From COE1 sp036310845 (GTDB lineage Bacteria; Bacillota; Clostridia; Lachnospirales; Lachnospiraceae), in NCBI GenBank assembly GCA_036310845.1, contig JAXJRB010000055.1, forward strand, positions 1 to 29,527: a stretch of 29,527 nucleotides of DNA, read 5' to 3'. The notes beneath the pieces are model-generated. The model had not been told where the DNA came from, did not search any database, and saw nothing but the letters and a program-made list of their open reading frames with translations. Both the position numbers and the translations under genes were made by a program. Shown here piece by piece: positions 14,888 through 23,603 of the stretch; the first letter of the stretch is position 1, and each line of letters starts with the position of its first letter.

Positions 14888-16111
14888 ATGGGATTAAATA
14901 AGAAATCTGTTGATGATATCAACGTAAAGGGAAAAAGAGTTCTTGTAAGATGTGATTTTAACGTACCTTTAAAGAATGGTGAGATTACAGACGAAACACG
15001 TATTGTTGCAGCTCTTCCTACAATTCAGAAGTTATTAAATGATGGTGGAAAGGTTATCCTTTGCTCTCACTTAGGAAAGGTTAAGAATGGACCAAACGAA
15101 GGTGAGTCTTTAGCACCTGTTGCAAAGAGACTTGCAGAAAAGCTTGGTAAGGAAGTTAACTTTGTGGCTGATTATAACGTAACAGGTGAAGCTGCAACTG
15201 CAGCTGTAGAAGCTATGAAGGAAGGAGATGTTGTATTACTTCAGAATACACGTTTCCGTGGTGCAGAAGAAACAAAGAATGGTGAAGCATTTAGTAAGGA
15301 ATTAGCTGATTTAGCAGATTTCTATGTATGTGATGCTTTTGGTTCTTCACATAGAGCACATGCATCTGTTGCAGGTGTGACAGAGTTCATCAAGGCAAAG
15401 GGTGGCGAGAATGTGGTTGGATACTTAATGCAGAAGGAAATTGATTTCCTTGGTAATGCAGTTGAGAATCCAGTAAGACCTTTCGTTGCAATTCTTGGTG
15501 GTGCTAAGGTTGCTGATAAGTTAAATGTTATTTCTAACTTACTTGAGAAGTGTGATACATTAATCATCGGTGGTGGTATGGCGTTCACATTCTTAAAGGC
15601 TCAAGGATATGAGATTGGTAAATCTTTGGTTGATAATGAGAAGCTTGATTACTGTAAAGAAATGATCGAAAAGGCTGAGAAGCTTGGTAAGCAGTTGTTA
15701 CTTCCTGTTGACTCTGCAACAGTTAATAGTTTCCCTGACCCAATTGATGCGCCTGTAGATGCAGAAGTATATGGTGTAGAGGATATGCCAGCTGATAAAT
15801 TAGGTTGTGATATCGGACCTAAGACAGCTGCAATGTATGCAGACGCTGTTAAGAGTGCTAAGACAGTTGTATGGAACGGACCTATGGGTATATTCGAGAA
15901 TCCAACACTTGCAGCAGGTACAATTGCTGTAGCTAAGTCTTTAGCTGAAACTGATGCAACAACAATCATCGGTGGTGGTGATAGTGCAGCAGCTGTTAAT
16001 CAGTTAGGTTTTGCTGATAAGATGAGCCATATTTCAACAGGTGGTGGAGCATCTCTTGAATTCTTAGAAGGTAAGGCGCTTCCAGGTGTTGTAGCAGCAG
16101 ATGATAAATAG
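14888..16111 (+). CDS. pgk: Phosphoglycerate kinase
   Basis: PGK transfers phosphate from 1,3-bisphosphoglycerate to ADP, making ATP. From ATG 14888 the product has 407 residues. An in-frame ATG at 14873 overlaps the GGAGGA site (14875-14880), so 14888 is preferred. Signatures: VLVRCDFNVPLKNGE near the N-terminus, SHLGK, QNTRF, the hinge region FVAILGGAKVADKL, WNGPMGIFE for nucleotide binding and TIIGGGDSAAAV in the C-terminal domain. It is bordered by a terminator upstream and a hairpin-rich 209-bp spacer before tpiA. Codon bias resembles gap. Confidence 0.97.
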   Translation: MGLNKKSVDDINVKGKRVLVRCDFNVPLKNGEITDETRIVAALPTIQKLLNDGGKVILCSHLGKVKNGPNEGESLAPVAKRLAEKLGKEVNFVADYNVTGEAATAAVEAMKEGDVVLLQNTRFRGAEETKNGEAFSKELADLADFYVCDAFGSSHRAHASVAGVTEFIKAKGGENVVGYLMQKEIDFLGNAVENPVRPFVAILGGAKVADKLNVISNLLEKCDTLIIGGGMAFTFLKAQGYEIGKSLVDNEKLDYCKEMIEKAEKLGKQLLLPVDSATVNSFPDPIDAPVDAEVYGVEDMPADKLGCDIGPKTAAMYADAVKSAKTVVWNGPMGIFENPTLAAGTIAVAKSLAETDATTIIGGGDSAAAVNQLGFADKMSHISTGGGASLEFLEGKALPGVVAADDK

Positions 16112-16131
16112 TTGCGATAAGCAGACAGAGG

Positions 16132-16283
16132 AAACTTAGAGAAAAGCATGAAGCCTGCTTGCATAGCGTAATGTGGTTCTCTAAGTTTGTAAAGCGCAAC
16201 ACACACGAGAAAATGTGAAGCATTTTCGAGGTAGGCTGTGTTGAAGCATGAATTATTAAGAGAAGCACCGAAGGTGCTTCTCT
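16132..16283 (+). ncRNA. Hairpin-rich pgk-tpiA spacer, possible structured RNA
   Basis: The 209-bp spacer folds into three units. Unit 1: AAACTTAGAGAA (16132-16143) pairs perfectly over 12 bp with 16177-16188, enclosing a 5-bp inner stem (16144-16148 with 16156-16160). Unit 2: CAACACA (16197-16203) with TGTGTTG (16237-16243), enclosing GAAAATG (16209-16215) with CATTTTC (16221-16227). Unit 3: AGAGAAGCACC (16259-16269) with GGTGCTTCTCT (16273-16283), 11 perfect pairs closed by a GAA triloop. No T-run follows any of them, so they are not ordinary terminators. Likely roles are mRNA processing or stability between two very highly expressed cistrons; a regulatory RNA is an alternative. Confidence 0.5.
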
Positions 16284-16320
16284 GCATATACAACAAATAG
16301 ATATTAGGAGAATAAGAACA

Positions 16321-17070
16321 ATGGCAAGAAGAAAAATTGTAGCTGGTAACTGGAAAATGAACATGACTCCAAGCGAGGCTGTTAAGTTAGTAGCAGAATT
16401 AAAGGATTTAGTTAAGTCTGATGACGTAGATGTAGTATATTGTGTACCTGCAATCGATATCGTACCTGTAGTAGAAGCTGTAAAGGGTACAAATGTAGAA
16501 GTTGGCGCTGAAAATATGTATGTAGAAGAAAAAGGTGCATATACAGGAGAAATCGCTCCTGCTATGTTAGTAGATGCTGGTGTTAAGTATGTTATCATCG
16601 GACATTCTGAGCGTCGTGATTACTTTGGTGAGACAGATGCTTTCTTAAACAAGAAGGTATTAAAGGCATTAGAACATGGTCTTACACCAATTCTTTGTTG
16701 TGGAGAATCTTTAGAGCAGAGAGAAATGGGTGTAACTATGGATTGGATTAGATTACAGATTAAGTCTGATCTTGTTGGTGTAACAGCTGATCAGGTTAAG
16801 GGTATGGTAATCGCTTATGAGCCAATCTGGGCTATCGGAACAGGAAAGACAGCTACTACTGAGCAGGCTCAGGAAGTATGTAAGGGAATTCGTGAATGTA
16901 TCGCTGAGATTTATGATGAAGCTACAGCAGAGGCTGTTCGTATTCAGTACGGCGGATCTGTAAATGCTGGAAATGCAGCAGAGTTATTTGCTCAGCCAGA
17001 TATTGATGGTGGCCTTGTTGGTGGTGCTTCGCTTAAGGCTGAATTTGGTCAGATTGTAAACTATAAATAA
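16321..17070 (+). CDS. tpiA: Triosephosphate isomerase
   Basis: TPI interconverts dihydroxyacetone phosphate and glyceraldehyde-3-phosphate. The 249 residues match the family. Lys12 (GNWKMN), His95 (IIGHSERR) and Glu167 (AYEPIWAIGTGKTAT) are the catalytic residues, the last inside the flexible loop-6 signature; YGGSVNAGNA and GGLVGGASL bind phosphate. The ribosome binding site TTAGGAG lies about 10 nt before ATG 16321. It is the third glycolytic gene in the cluster and shares the biased codon use of gap and pgk. The terminator at 17127 closes the unit. Confidence 0.98.
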   Translation: MARRKIVAGNWKMNMTPSEAVKLVAELKDLVKSDDVDVVYCVPAIDIVPVVEAVKGTNVEVGAENMYVEEKGAYTGEIAPAMLVDAGVKYVIIGHSERRDYFGETDAFLNKKVLKALEHGLTPILCCGESLEQREMGVTMDWIRLQIKSDLVGVTADQVKGMVIAYEPIWAIGTGKTATTEQAQEVCKGIRECIAEIYDEATAEAVRIQYGGSVNAGNAAELFAQPDIDGGLVGGASLKAEFGQIVNYK

Positions 17071-17126
17071 GAAAAGCAACTGTGAAAAGTTTTTAAACTA
17101 AAGCGGTTACGTAACTAATAAAAGAG

Positions 17127-17166
17127 ATGGGTATCTTGGAGTTTTTCAAGATATCCATTTTTTTAT
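17127..17166 (+). terminator. Terminator of the glycolytic cluster
   Basis: ATGGGTATCTTG (17127-17138) pairs with CAAGATATCCAT (17147-17158), with one G-T mismatch and an 8-nt loop, followed by seven or more T. It is a clear intrinsic terminator 57 bases after the tpiA stop. Confidence 0.9.
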
Positions 17167-17236
17167 TATAGATGCTACATTGGATTGCCGTGTTTTAAAG
17201 AATTTACTGTAATTTTACAACGTGTAGATAGTTTAA

Positions 17237-17264
17237 TTTACATAACCAAAGTATGGTATATATG
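17237..17264 (+). promoter_or_regulatory. Possible promoter of exoprotein gene
   Basis: TTTACA (17237-17242) and TATATG (17259-17264) are 16 bp apart, a fair sigma-A type promoter just ahead of the AAGGAGG site at 17274-17280. The match is imperfect and other pairings in this AT-rich stretch are possible. Confidence 0.35.
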
Positions 17265-17288
17265 TAATGTAGTAAGGAGGAGTATGGA

Positions 17289-20200
17289 ATGAGAGGAAAA
17301 GGACGTAAAATTGCCACAAAGATATTGGTAACTTTCATGGTAGCAAATATACTATTTAGCAATGTTGTAACGGTATATGCACATGAAACAGGCGTTTATG
17401 TGCAACAGAACGTGACAGAATTAGAAGAAGGTGTAGAGCTAGAAGAAGATACAGAACTGGAAATGGATGCAGGGGCGGAAGATGGTACAGAGCTGGAAAC
17501 AGATACAGAGATAGAGGATAAGGCAGGTGTGGAAAGCTTGCCAAAACAAAGTGAACAGAAGATAGAAGATTTGCTGGAAGAAAAGACGGAAAATCCGTTG
17601 CTAAATGAGGATGTGATTAAGCATACAATAGAGGATGTTGGCGCAGAAGTTGAGGTAACGGTTGAAGAGTTTTTAGAAAAGGAAGAGGCAGAAGAAGCGG
17701 TTGTAAGTATTCAGGAAGCCAAAAATGTAGCAATTGGAACGGAAAATATAGTAATAAAAGGTACGGTTGTTTTGGTCGATGGCAAGAATATCTATTTGCA
17801 GGATGAAACAGCAGGTATAGATGCTTATTATAATGTAGCACCAAGTGATATTGCTATAGGTGATATTTTAACAGTGAAGGGAACAAGGGCTATATATAAT
17901 GGCTTGGAAGAATTGAAAAATGCTGTGACAGTTTCAATTGTAAAGGCTGAGATGGATGTGGAACTTCCTTCAAAGAAGGTAACGATACAGGAATTACTAG
18001 ATGATTATGCTTCTGAGGGTAAATATGAAGCAACAAGAATATATTTAGAAAATGTAAAACTTGGAGCGATTAACACGAATGGAAATACAGAATTAACAGA
18101 TGTAGATGGAAATAGTATTAATATTTACAAATTACCTGCATTGTCGGGATGTAAGGAAGCAGATATTATTAGTCTATATGCTGTTATAGGTGATTTTAAA
18201 GGATATCAGTTACGTGTAGCACACGAGGATGAGGTTATTCTTGTTAAAGCGGCAGAAGAAGAAAACAAAATTGAATCCAAGGATGACCTTGTTAGTGATG
18301 AGTCCATTGAATTGAGTGTGGCTTCCATTGCTGGTACATTGAAAACGGAAGAAACAGTTGTATATGGTGATTTGTATCAGGCAAATGATTTTTTGGATAA
18401 GGAGGCAAAGCTTTCTTTATCAACAGGCAAGGCGCCTTTTGTAGCAGATACAAGCATAGGAAGCAAAGGGTTGGCAGAAAATGAATATTATCAGTTAGAA
18501 GTGAACGCGAAACAGTATGCGAATATGGAGCTTTCATTTAGGATGAGAGGTTCAAAGACAGGTGCACGTGATTTCGTTTTGGAATATAGTAAGGATGGAG
18601 TAAACTATCAAGCAGCAGGACAGGGGAGATTGAAGGCTAGTTATACAATTTATACAAGCGAAGGGCAGACACCTGTAGAGGTTGATAAAGAGATTAAAGA
18701 TGGAGCCTTTTCGCTGGTAATAGATAGTAAGTTCCATGATGTAAGTATCTCGCTTCCGGAAGATGCAAATGATGCAGAAACCTTATTTTTGCGCATGCGA
18801 GTAATGCGTAACGTATCGATTAAAGGAGAAACGATAGGTTCAGGTGGTACGAATTATTTTAATGAGATAAAACTTACTGGTAATCCAATTCTTTCTGAAA
18901 AAGCATGTAAGTATGTTACAGCGGTACCAAAAGCTGGACAGGCGGCAATCGGACAGGAACTTTCTTTTGATACAGTGACAAAGGATGCAGTCATCTACTA
19001 TACAATGAATCGTGATAATGATTTTATGGTTTATGATGAAACAGCAAAACCGGTCATCACAGAGCTTCCATGTGCTGTTACTGTATATGCGACAAAGGAT
19101 GGACTGGATGATAGTTTGGAAATTACATATCAGTATACACAGGCGAAAGTAGAGGGAGTTAAGGCATCTCCAAATGGTGGTGCGGTTTTGAAGAACAGTA
19201 AGGTTAAATTAGCCTGTGAGACAGAAGGTGCAACGATTCTTTATGTAGTGATCAATGAAGAAACAGCTATATCCGAAGATAGTATTTTGTTAACAGAAGT
19301 GAATGAAGTACCAGAGGATACATGGCAGATTTATACTAGTCCAATTGATTTAAACACTCTTCCATGTACCTTGGCGGTAAAGGCTGTTAAAACAGGGTGG
19401 GAAGATAGCGCGGTAAGAACGCTGAGTTTTACAGAAAGAGAAAATGAAAAGTATAATATCTATTTTGGTCAATTACATGCCCATACAAGTTATTCAGATG
19501 GGGCAGGAAGCTGTGAAGAAGCATATGCGTATGCGAAGAATGTAGACAATTTGGACTTTTTAGCAATTACAGACCACTCTAACTCTTTTGATAATGCGGA
19601 TAGCGCAAGTGTTACAGACGGTTCTATGAGTAGTGAATGGCTAGAAGGACATGAACTTGCAGAGAAGTATACAACAGAGGATTTTGTCGGATTATTTGGG
19701 TATGAAATGACATGGTCTAATGGTCTGGGGCATATGAATACCTTTAATACTCCTGGATTCCAAAGTCGTACACAGGGGGAATATACCAATTTTGGTACAG
19801 CATTACAGAATTATTATGAAACTTTGCAAAAGACACCAGATTCTATTAGTCAGTTTAATCATCCAGGTACAACCTTTGGTGATTTTAGTGATTTTGCGCA
19901 CTATTCAGAAGCAAATGATGCATTGATTACAATGATTGAGGTTGGTAATGGTGAGGGAGCGATTGGAAGTTCTGGCTATTTCCCATCTTATGAGTATTAT
20001 ACTAGAGCTTTGGATAAGGGATGGCATGTGGCTCCAACGAATAATCAGGATAACCATAAAGGAAAATGGGGAGACGCTAATACTGCACGAAGTGTTGTGT
20101 TGGCAGATTCTTTGACAGAAGAAAATATATATGACGCGATGAGAAATTGTCGTGTTTATGCGACAGAAGATAATGACTTGAATATTTACTACACTTTAGA

Positions 20201-22862
20201 TTCTTATGTTATGGGTACTGTTTTGAACAAGGATATGGTAGGAGAACAGATAGAACTTAAGGTGGATTTGCAGGATGCAACGGATTCAAAGATTGGAAAA
20301 GTAGAAATAATCGTTAATGGTGGTTTAAGTATTGCAAGTCAAGATGTTAATACGAATGATGAAGTAATTACATTTAAAGTTCCATCATCTTATTCCTATT
20401 ATTATGTAAAAGTAACACAGGCTGATGGTGACATTGCGGTTACTGCACCGGTATGGGTTGGTGAAGTAGAGGCTGCAGGAATTAGTGGAATATCAACGGG
20501 TGAATCGTTACCGATAAAAGGAGAAGCTTTAGATGTAACACTTGATTTATATAACAACGAAGCAACAGATATGGCTGTTCAGTCTATTGAATTTGTAGTA
20601 AATGATAAAGTTGTAGAATCGGTTGATTTAGCAAGTACAGGACTTGCTAAGATTGTATCGGGAAGTACAGGTACCTATACCTTCAGTTATACCTATAATG
20701 ATGTCGGATCTATGAAGATGGACGTAGTGGTTAAGGCAAAATTAGCAGGAGCAGATAAGAAATATACGGATGTATTGCAGCTTACATATGTAGATAGTAG
20801 CATGGTTTCGTATGTAGTAATTGACGGAACTCATTATAATGATTATGTAACAGGTTATTATGGCGGTAATATTGGAAAATTTGTGGAAATGTGCGCAGAG
20901 AAGAATATAAAGGCTAAAGTTGTGACGGATGAGCTTACGAAAGAAATGCTGGAAAAATCTTCTTTGTTTGTTGTTTCAGCTCCGGCAAAAAAGAATGGAA
21001 CTGCTAATGCAGGTGATTATATAGTATCTCATTATGAGGATTCTTTTATACGTTTGATAAAAGAATATGTTGAAAAAGGTGGTAGTGTTATCGTATGTGG
21101 TCTTGCTGACTATCAGGATAGTTTGCAGGGGCAGACGGCAACGGAAACCAATAAATTGTTAGAGGCAATTGGTTCTACGATAAGAATGAATAGCGATGAA
21201 GCATATGATGAAGAGAAAAATGGTGGTCAGCCATATCGGTTGTATTATGAGAATATGAATCTGGATAATGAATATTTAGATGGTGTAGTAAAGGGGCAGA
21301 CATATTCTGCTTATAGTGGATGTACAGTAGATATTTCAAATGCTACACAGGAAACGGAAGTAGTTTATCCGGCACAGTGGCTTGTTAAGGGCTTTGATTC
21401 AACCTATTCTATTGATTGTAAGACTGACGAGGGTGCTAATTCAGACAGTTCTGTTTATGTGGAAAAAGGAAATGTTGTAGCGCTTGCTTCTCAGAAGACA
21501 AAGTTTGGTGGAGAAATCGTTGTTGCAGGTTCTGTATTTGTGTCTGATTTTGAGATTGATGCGAAAATGAATAATAGCAGTTCGCTTCCGTATGCAAATT
21601 TTACGATTATCAACAATATTCTTGATGGTAAGAAGGAAGAGATAGAGGTAACTGATATTGCAACTGTTCGTAAGGCAGAGATTGGTGATGTATTTGCAAT
21701 TGAAGGCTATGTTGCCAATGGAACTGAAAATGAGAATACAACCTTCTTTGATACGATTTATGTTCAGGATGAAACAGCAGGTATAACAGTATTTCCGTTT
21801 TCGCAGGCAGGCTTAAAAAAAGGTACCAAAATACGCATAGTAGGATATGTGGATCAATATCAGGGGGATAAGGAGCTACAGATTGTTAGTTATGAAATTT
21901 TGAGCAACGAGAATTTAGAGACAGTTGAACCGAAAGAATTATCCATAAAGGATTCTATGGATTATGAGAATTATGGTGGAAGCTTGATAAAGGTAACGGG
22001 AAGAGTTAGCCGAGTTGAACAGGAAAAAGATATTGTATCAGAGTTTTGGTTAACGGATGGGAAAGGTAGCGAAGCTGCGGTCTTTATTGATGGTTATATT
22101 ACATCGACAGCAACGGGGAAGAATACAGTGTCGAATTTTGTAAAAGAAGGAGAAATAGTAACAGCAGTTGGTTTTTTATATAAGCATCCAGAAGGAAATA
22201 GTGATGAAACGGTGCCGGTACTTCGAGTACGCGATTGTGATGAAATCATGTTAGTGCGTGCTAATAATGAAGGTGATTCGGGTGAAAGAACAGAAGTTGG
22301 AAGTAGCTCTAGTGATAATACATTAGGAAGTGGTTTGGCAAATACTATAAAAGAAAGCAAAGTGGTATTACAATCGATTATACCACAGCAAATCCCTTTA
22401 TCAGAGGCTGTTTCGCCAGAAGGTGTGCCATATGTGGATGTATTGCTTAATGGAAATGAAACGCGGCTTGGAAGAGAAGTGTTACAGAAATATTATAGAA
22501 GAAATCAGTATCTGATGGTACATTTGGGAAATGGTATTGGTTATAGTATAAATACTGCAGATATGGAGAGTGTTGCAGAAGAACTTGAGCTTGCGTCTTA
22601 CTTACAGAAAATTCCAGATTTAGATGGATTTAAAACATTTCACATGAAGAGAGCAAAAGAAGTACACCTTAACTATATGGTAGGTATTCACATGCAAGTA
22701 GGGAATGAATATACAGGAGACATAGCATATTTGTTCCAAAAGAGCACATCAAGTGGTGAATATCAATTGAAAAATATTACGACTGTTAATGAAATTGGAA
22801 ATGTGGCATTACAAACGAAAGAATTAACAGACATTGTTATTTTGATTGCACAGAAAGAATAA
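17289..22862 (+). CDS. Large secreted PHP metallohydrolase with OB-fold modules
   Basis: An 1857-residue exported protein. Residues 1-31 form a signal peptide (KGRK, hydrophobic core, VYAHE), followed by a Glu/Asp-rich linker (42-135). Modules seen in order: an OB-fold-like domain (150-220, IYLQDETAGI) and a related one (230-320); a beta-rich module (355-535); two chitobiase-C-like beta modules (545-615, 620-712); a PHP domain of CehA/McbA type (722-985) with HAHTSYSDG (730-738), ITDH (760-763), Glu805, FNHPG (856-860) and QDNH (919-922); a CARDB-like module (1075-1165); a flavodoxin/GATase-like domain (1172-1440); two more OB-fold-like domains (1455-1540, 1550-1655); and an unfamiliar C-terminal domain (1690-1857). 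It has no LPXTG, membrane anchor or clear cell-wall repeats. OB-folds plus PHP suggest an extracellular phosphoesterase, perhaps acting on nucleic acid, but the substrate is unknown. Confidence 0.85.
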   Translation: MRGKGRKIATKILVTFMVANILFSNVVTVYAHETGVYVQQNVTELEEGVELEEDTELEMDAGAEDGTELETDTEIEDKAGVESLPKQSEQKIEDLLEEKTENPLLNEDVIKHTIEDVGAEVEVTVEEFLEKEEAEEAVVSIQEAKNVAIGTENIVIKGTVVLVDGKNIYLQDETAGIDAYYNVAPSDIAIGDILTVKGTRAIYNGLEELKNAVTVSIVKAEMDVELPSKKVTIQELLDDYASEGKYEATRIYLENVKLGAINTNGNTELTDVDGNSINIYKLPALSGCKEADIISLYAVIGDFKGYQLRVAHEDEVILVKAAEEENKIESKDDLVSDESIELSVASIAGTLKTEETVVYGDLYQANDFLDKEAKLSLSTGKAPFVADTSIGSKGLAENEYYQLEVNAKQYANMELSFRMRGSKTGARDFVLEYSKDGVNYQAAGQGRLKASYTIYTSEGQTPVEVDKEIKDGAFSLVIDSKFHDVSISLPEDANDAETLFLRMRVMRNVSIKGETIGSGGTNYFNEIKLTGNPILSEKACKYVTAVPKAGQAAIGQELSFDTVTKDAVIYYTMNRDNDFMVYDETAKPVITELPCAVTVYATKDGLDDSLEITYQYTQAKVEGVKASPNGGAVLKNSKVKLACETEGATILYVVINEETAISEDSILLTEVNEVPEDTWQIYTSPIDLNTLPCTLAVKAVKTGWEDSAVRTLSFTERENEKYNIYFGQLHAHTSYSDGAGSCEEAYAYAKNVDNLDFLAITDHSNSFDNADSASVTDGSMSSEWLEGHELAEKYTTEDFVGLFGYEMTWSNGLGHMNTFNTPGFQSRTQGEYTNFGTALQNYYETLQKTPDSISQFNHPGTTFGDFSDFAHYSEANDALITMIEVGNGEGAIGSSGYFPSYEYYTRALDKGWHVAPTNNQDNHKGKWGDANTARSVVLADSLTEENIYDAMRNCRVYATEDNDLNIYYTLDSYVMGTVLNKDMVGEQIELKVDLQDATDSKIGKVEIIVNGGLSIASQDVNTNDEVITFKVPSSYSYYYVKVTQADGDIAVTAPVWVGEVEAAGISGISTGESLPIKGEALDVTLDLYNNEATDMAVQSIEFVVNDKVVESVDLASTGLAKIVSGSTGTYTFSYTYNDVGSMKMDVVVKAKLAGADKKYTDVLQLTYVDSSMVSYVVIDGTHYNDYVTGYYGGNIGKFVEMCAEKNIKAKVVTDELTKEMLEKSSLFVVSAPAKKNGTANAGDYIVSHYEDSFIRLIKEYVEKGGSVIVCGLADYQDSLQGQTATETNKLLEAIGSTIRMNSDEAYDEEKNGGQPYRLYYENMNLDNEYLDGVVKGQTYSAYSGCTVDISNATQETEVVYPAQWLVKGFDSTYSIDCKTDEGANSDSSVYVEKGNVVALASQKTKFGGEIVVAGSVFVSDFEIDAKMNNSSSLPYANFTIINNILDGKKEEIEVTDIATVRKAEIGDVFAIEGYVANGTENENTTFFDTIYVQDETAGITVFPFSQAGLKKGTKIRIVGYVDQYQGDKELQIVSYEILSNENLETVEPKELSIKDSMDYENYGGSLIKVTGRVSRVEQEKDIVSEFWLTDGKGSEAAVFIDGYITSTATGKNTVSNFVKEGEIVTAVGFLYKHPEGNSDETVPVLRVRDCDEIMLVRANNEGDSGERTEVGSSSSDNTLGSGLANTIKESKVVLQSIIPQQIPLSEAVSPEGVPYVDVLLNGNETRLGREVLQKYYRRNQYLMVHLGNGIGYSINTADMESVAEELELASYLQKIPDLDGFKTFHMKRAKEVHLNYMVGIHMQVGNEYTGDIAYLFQKSTSSGEYQLKNITTVNEIGNVALQTKELTDIVILIAQKE

Positions 22863-22871
22863 ATGTAGAAA

Positions 22872-23039
22872 ATGCTGAAAGGATTTTCTGCTATTCCGGT
22901 GACTTGTTTTATTATCCTGATAATCAATGTGGTGTGTTATGCATTGATAGGAGAAATTCAAACAAAGATGGCGACAGCCCCCATCATAGCAGCAATTTGT
23001 GCAGTGGCATATCATAATAAGCTCAGTCAAAAAGACTGA
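22872..23039 (+). CDS. Short membrane protein, possible gene remnant
   Basis: A 55-codon ORF reads MLKGFSAIPV, a hydrophobic span (about 8-27), a short hydrophilic turn (GEIQTKMATAP), a second hydrophobic span (36-47) and a polar tail ending LSQKD. Two short membrane segments joined by a polar turn would suit a tiny membrane protein, or the first part of a transporter cut short. No good ribosome binding site is seen, and it starts only 9 bases after the exoprotein stop, so it would depend on translational coupling. The last eight codons lie inside the terminator stem at 23014-23048, which argues that the present 3' end is not ancestral. I do not recognise it for certain. Confidence 0.4.
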   Translation: MLKGFSAIPVTCFIILIINVVCYALIGEIQTKMATAPIIAAICAVAYHNKLSQKD

Positions 23040-23048
23040 GCTTATTAT
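23014..23048. terminator. Bidirectional terminator after exoprotein gene
   Basis: ATAATAAGCTCAGTC (23014-23028) pairs perfectly over 15 bp with GACTGAGCTTATTAT (23034-23048) around a loop of five A. The AT-rich outer ends allow function on both strands, ending the exoprotein transcript and possibly the leftward gene at 23113. Confidence 0.85.
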
Positions 23049-23112
23049 TTATGGGTGCGCCTAAGCAACAGGTGTAAGTTTTTTTGAATCTGTTCGTTTA
23101 TTCTACACTTGC

Positions 23113-23391
23113 TTATAGCTTGTAGATTAAATCATGATTAATCTGTTTTGCATTGCGTATTATTTCTTTTTCTTGACCTTTTAAATAGAGTTGTAATTGA
23201 GCAAGTTCTCCTTCGTCGAAGCCTTTGGAATTTAATATTTTTCTACTAGGTAATTGTATTTCAGCATAATCAGTGCCGTTATTTGTTTTTCGTTCGAATG
23301 AAACAAGGATAATTTTTCCTTTTTTTCCTGGAAGTAGTCCAGTATAAGTCATGGTTAATTTATCAGGATCGCGAAACGTATAATTCATCAT
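23113..23391 (-). CDS. Small hypothetical protein
   Basis: A 92-residue cytoplasmic protein (or 91 from the next Met). The start was placed at 23391, not at the longer ATG 23406, because the GGAGG site lies inside that extension and is five to eight bases before the tandem ATG-ATG at 23391/23388. The sequence is charged: an N-terminal beta-like half (YTFRDPDKLTMTYTGLLPGKKGKI) and a C-terminal helix (FDEGELAQLQLYLKGQEKEI). I do not recognise a family. It stands alone, read toward the terminator at 23014, and a well-formed ribosome binding site supports it as real. Confidence 0.7.
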   Translation of the reverse strand: MMNYTFRDPDKLTMTYTGLLPGKKGKIILVSFERKTNNGTDYAEIQLPSRKILNSKGFDEGELAQLQLYLKGQEKEIIRNAKQINHDLIYKL

Positions 23392-23533
23392 AAGAAACCT
23401 CCACATATGTTCTCCCCCTAATACTATAAATTGTTAATAGTGATTCAAATAGTAAAAAACAAACGAAATACATACTTCTATATTACATGAAAAAATATAA
23501 AAATAATAGAATAATTTAAAAAAACAAAAAAAC

Positions 23534-23562
23534 TTCCTTAATAGTCAATGGTATGCTAAAAT
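23534..23562 (+). promoter_or_regulatory. Possible promoter of hybrid kinase gene
   Basis: TTCCTT (23534-23539), 17 bp and TAAAAT (23557-23562), the -10 box being preceded by TGC in an extended -10 arrangement. It lies 41 bp ahead of the kinase start. The -35 box is poor, so the call leans on the extended -10 box. Confidence 0.45.
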
Positions 23563-23603
23563 TTATTAAGATTCATTTGAGTTGACATAAAGGGAGAAAA
23601 AGT

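Noticed and set aside
15996..16598. Leftward 200-codon ORF across the pgk end, spacer and tpiA start
   Set aside because: It is antisense to two certain glycolytic genes and is low-complexity Ser/Thr/Ile, a shadow of their biased codons.
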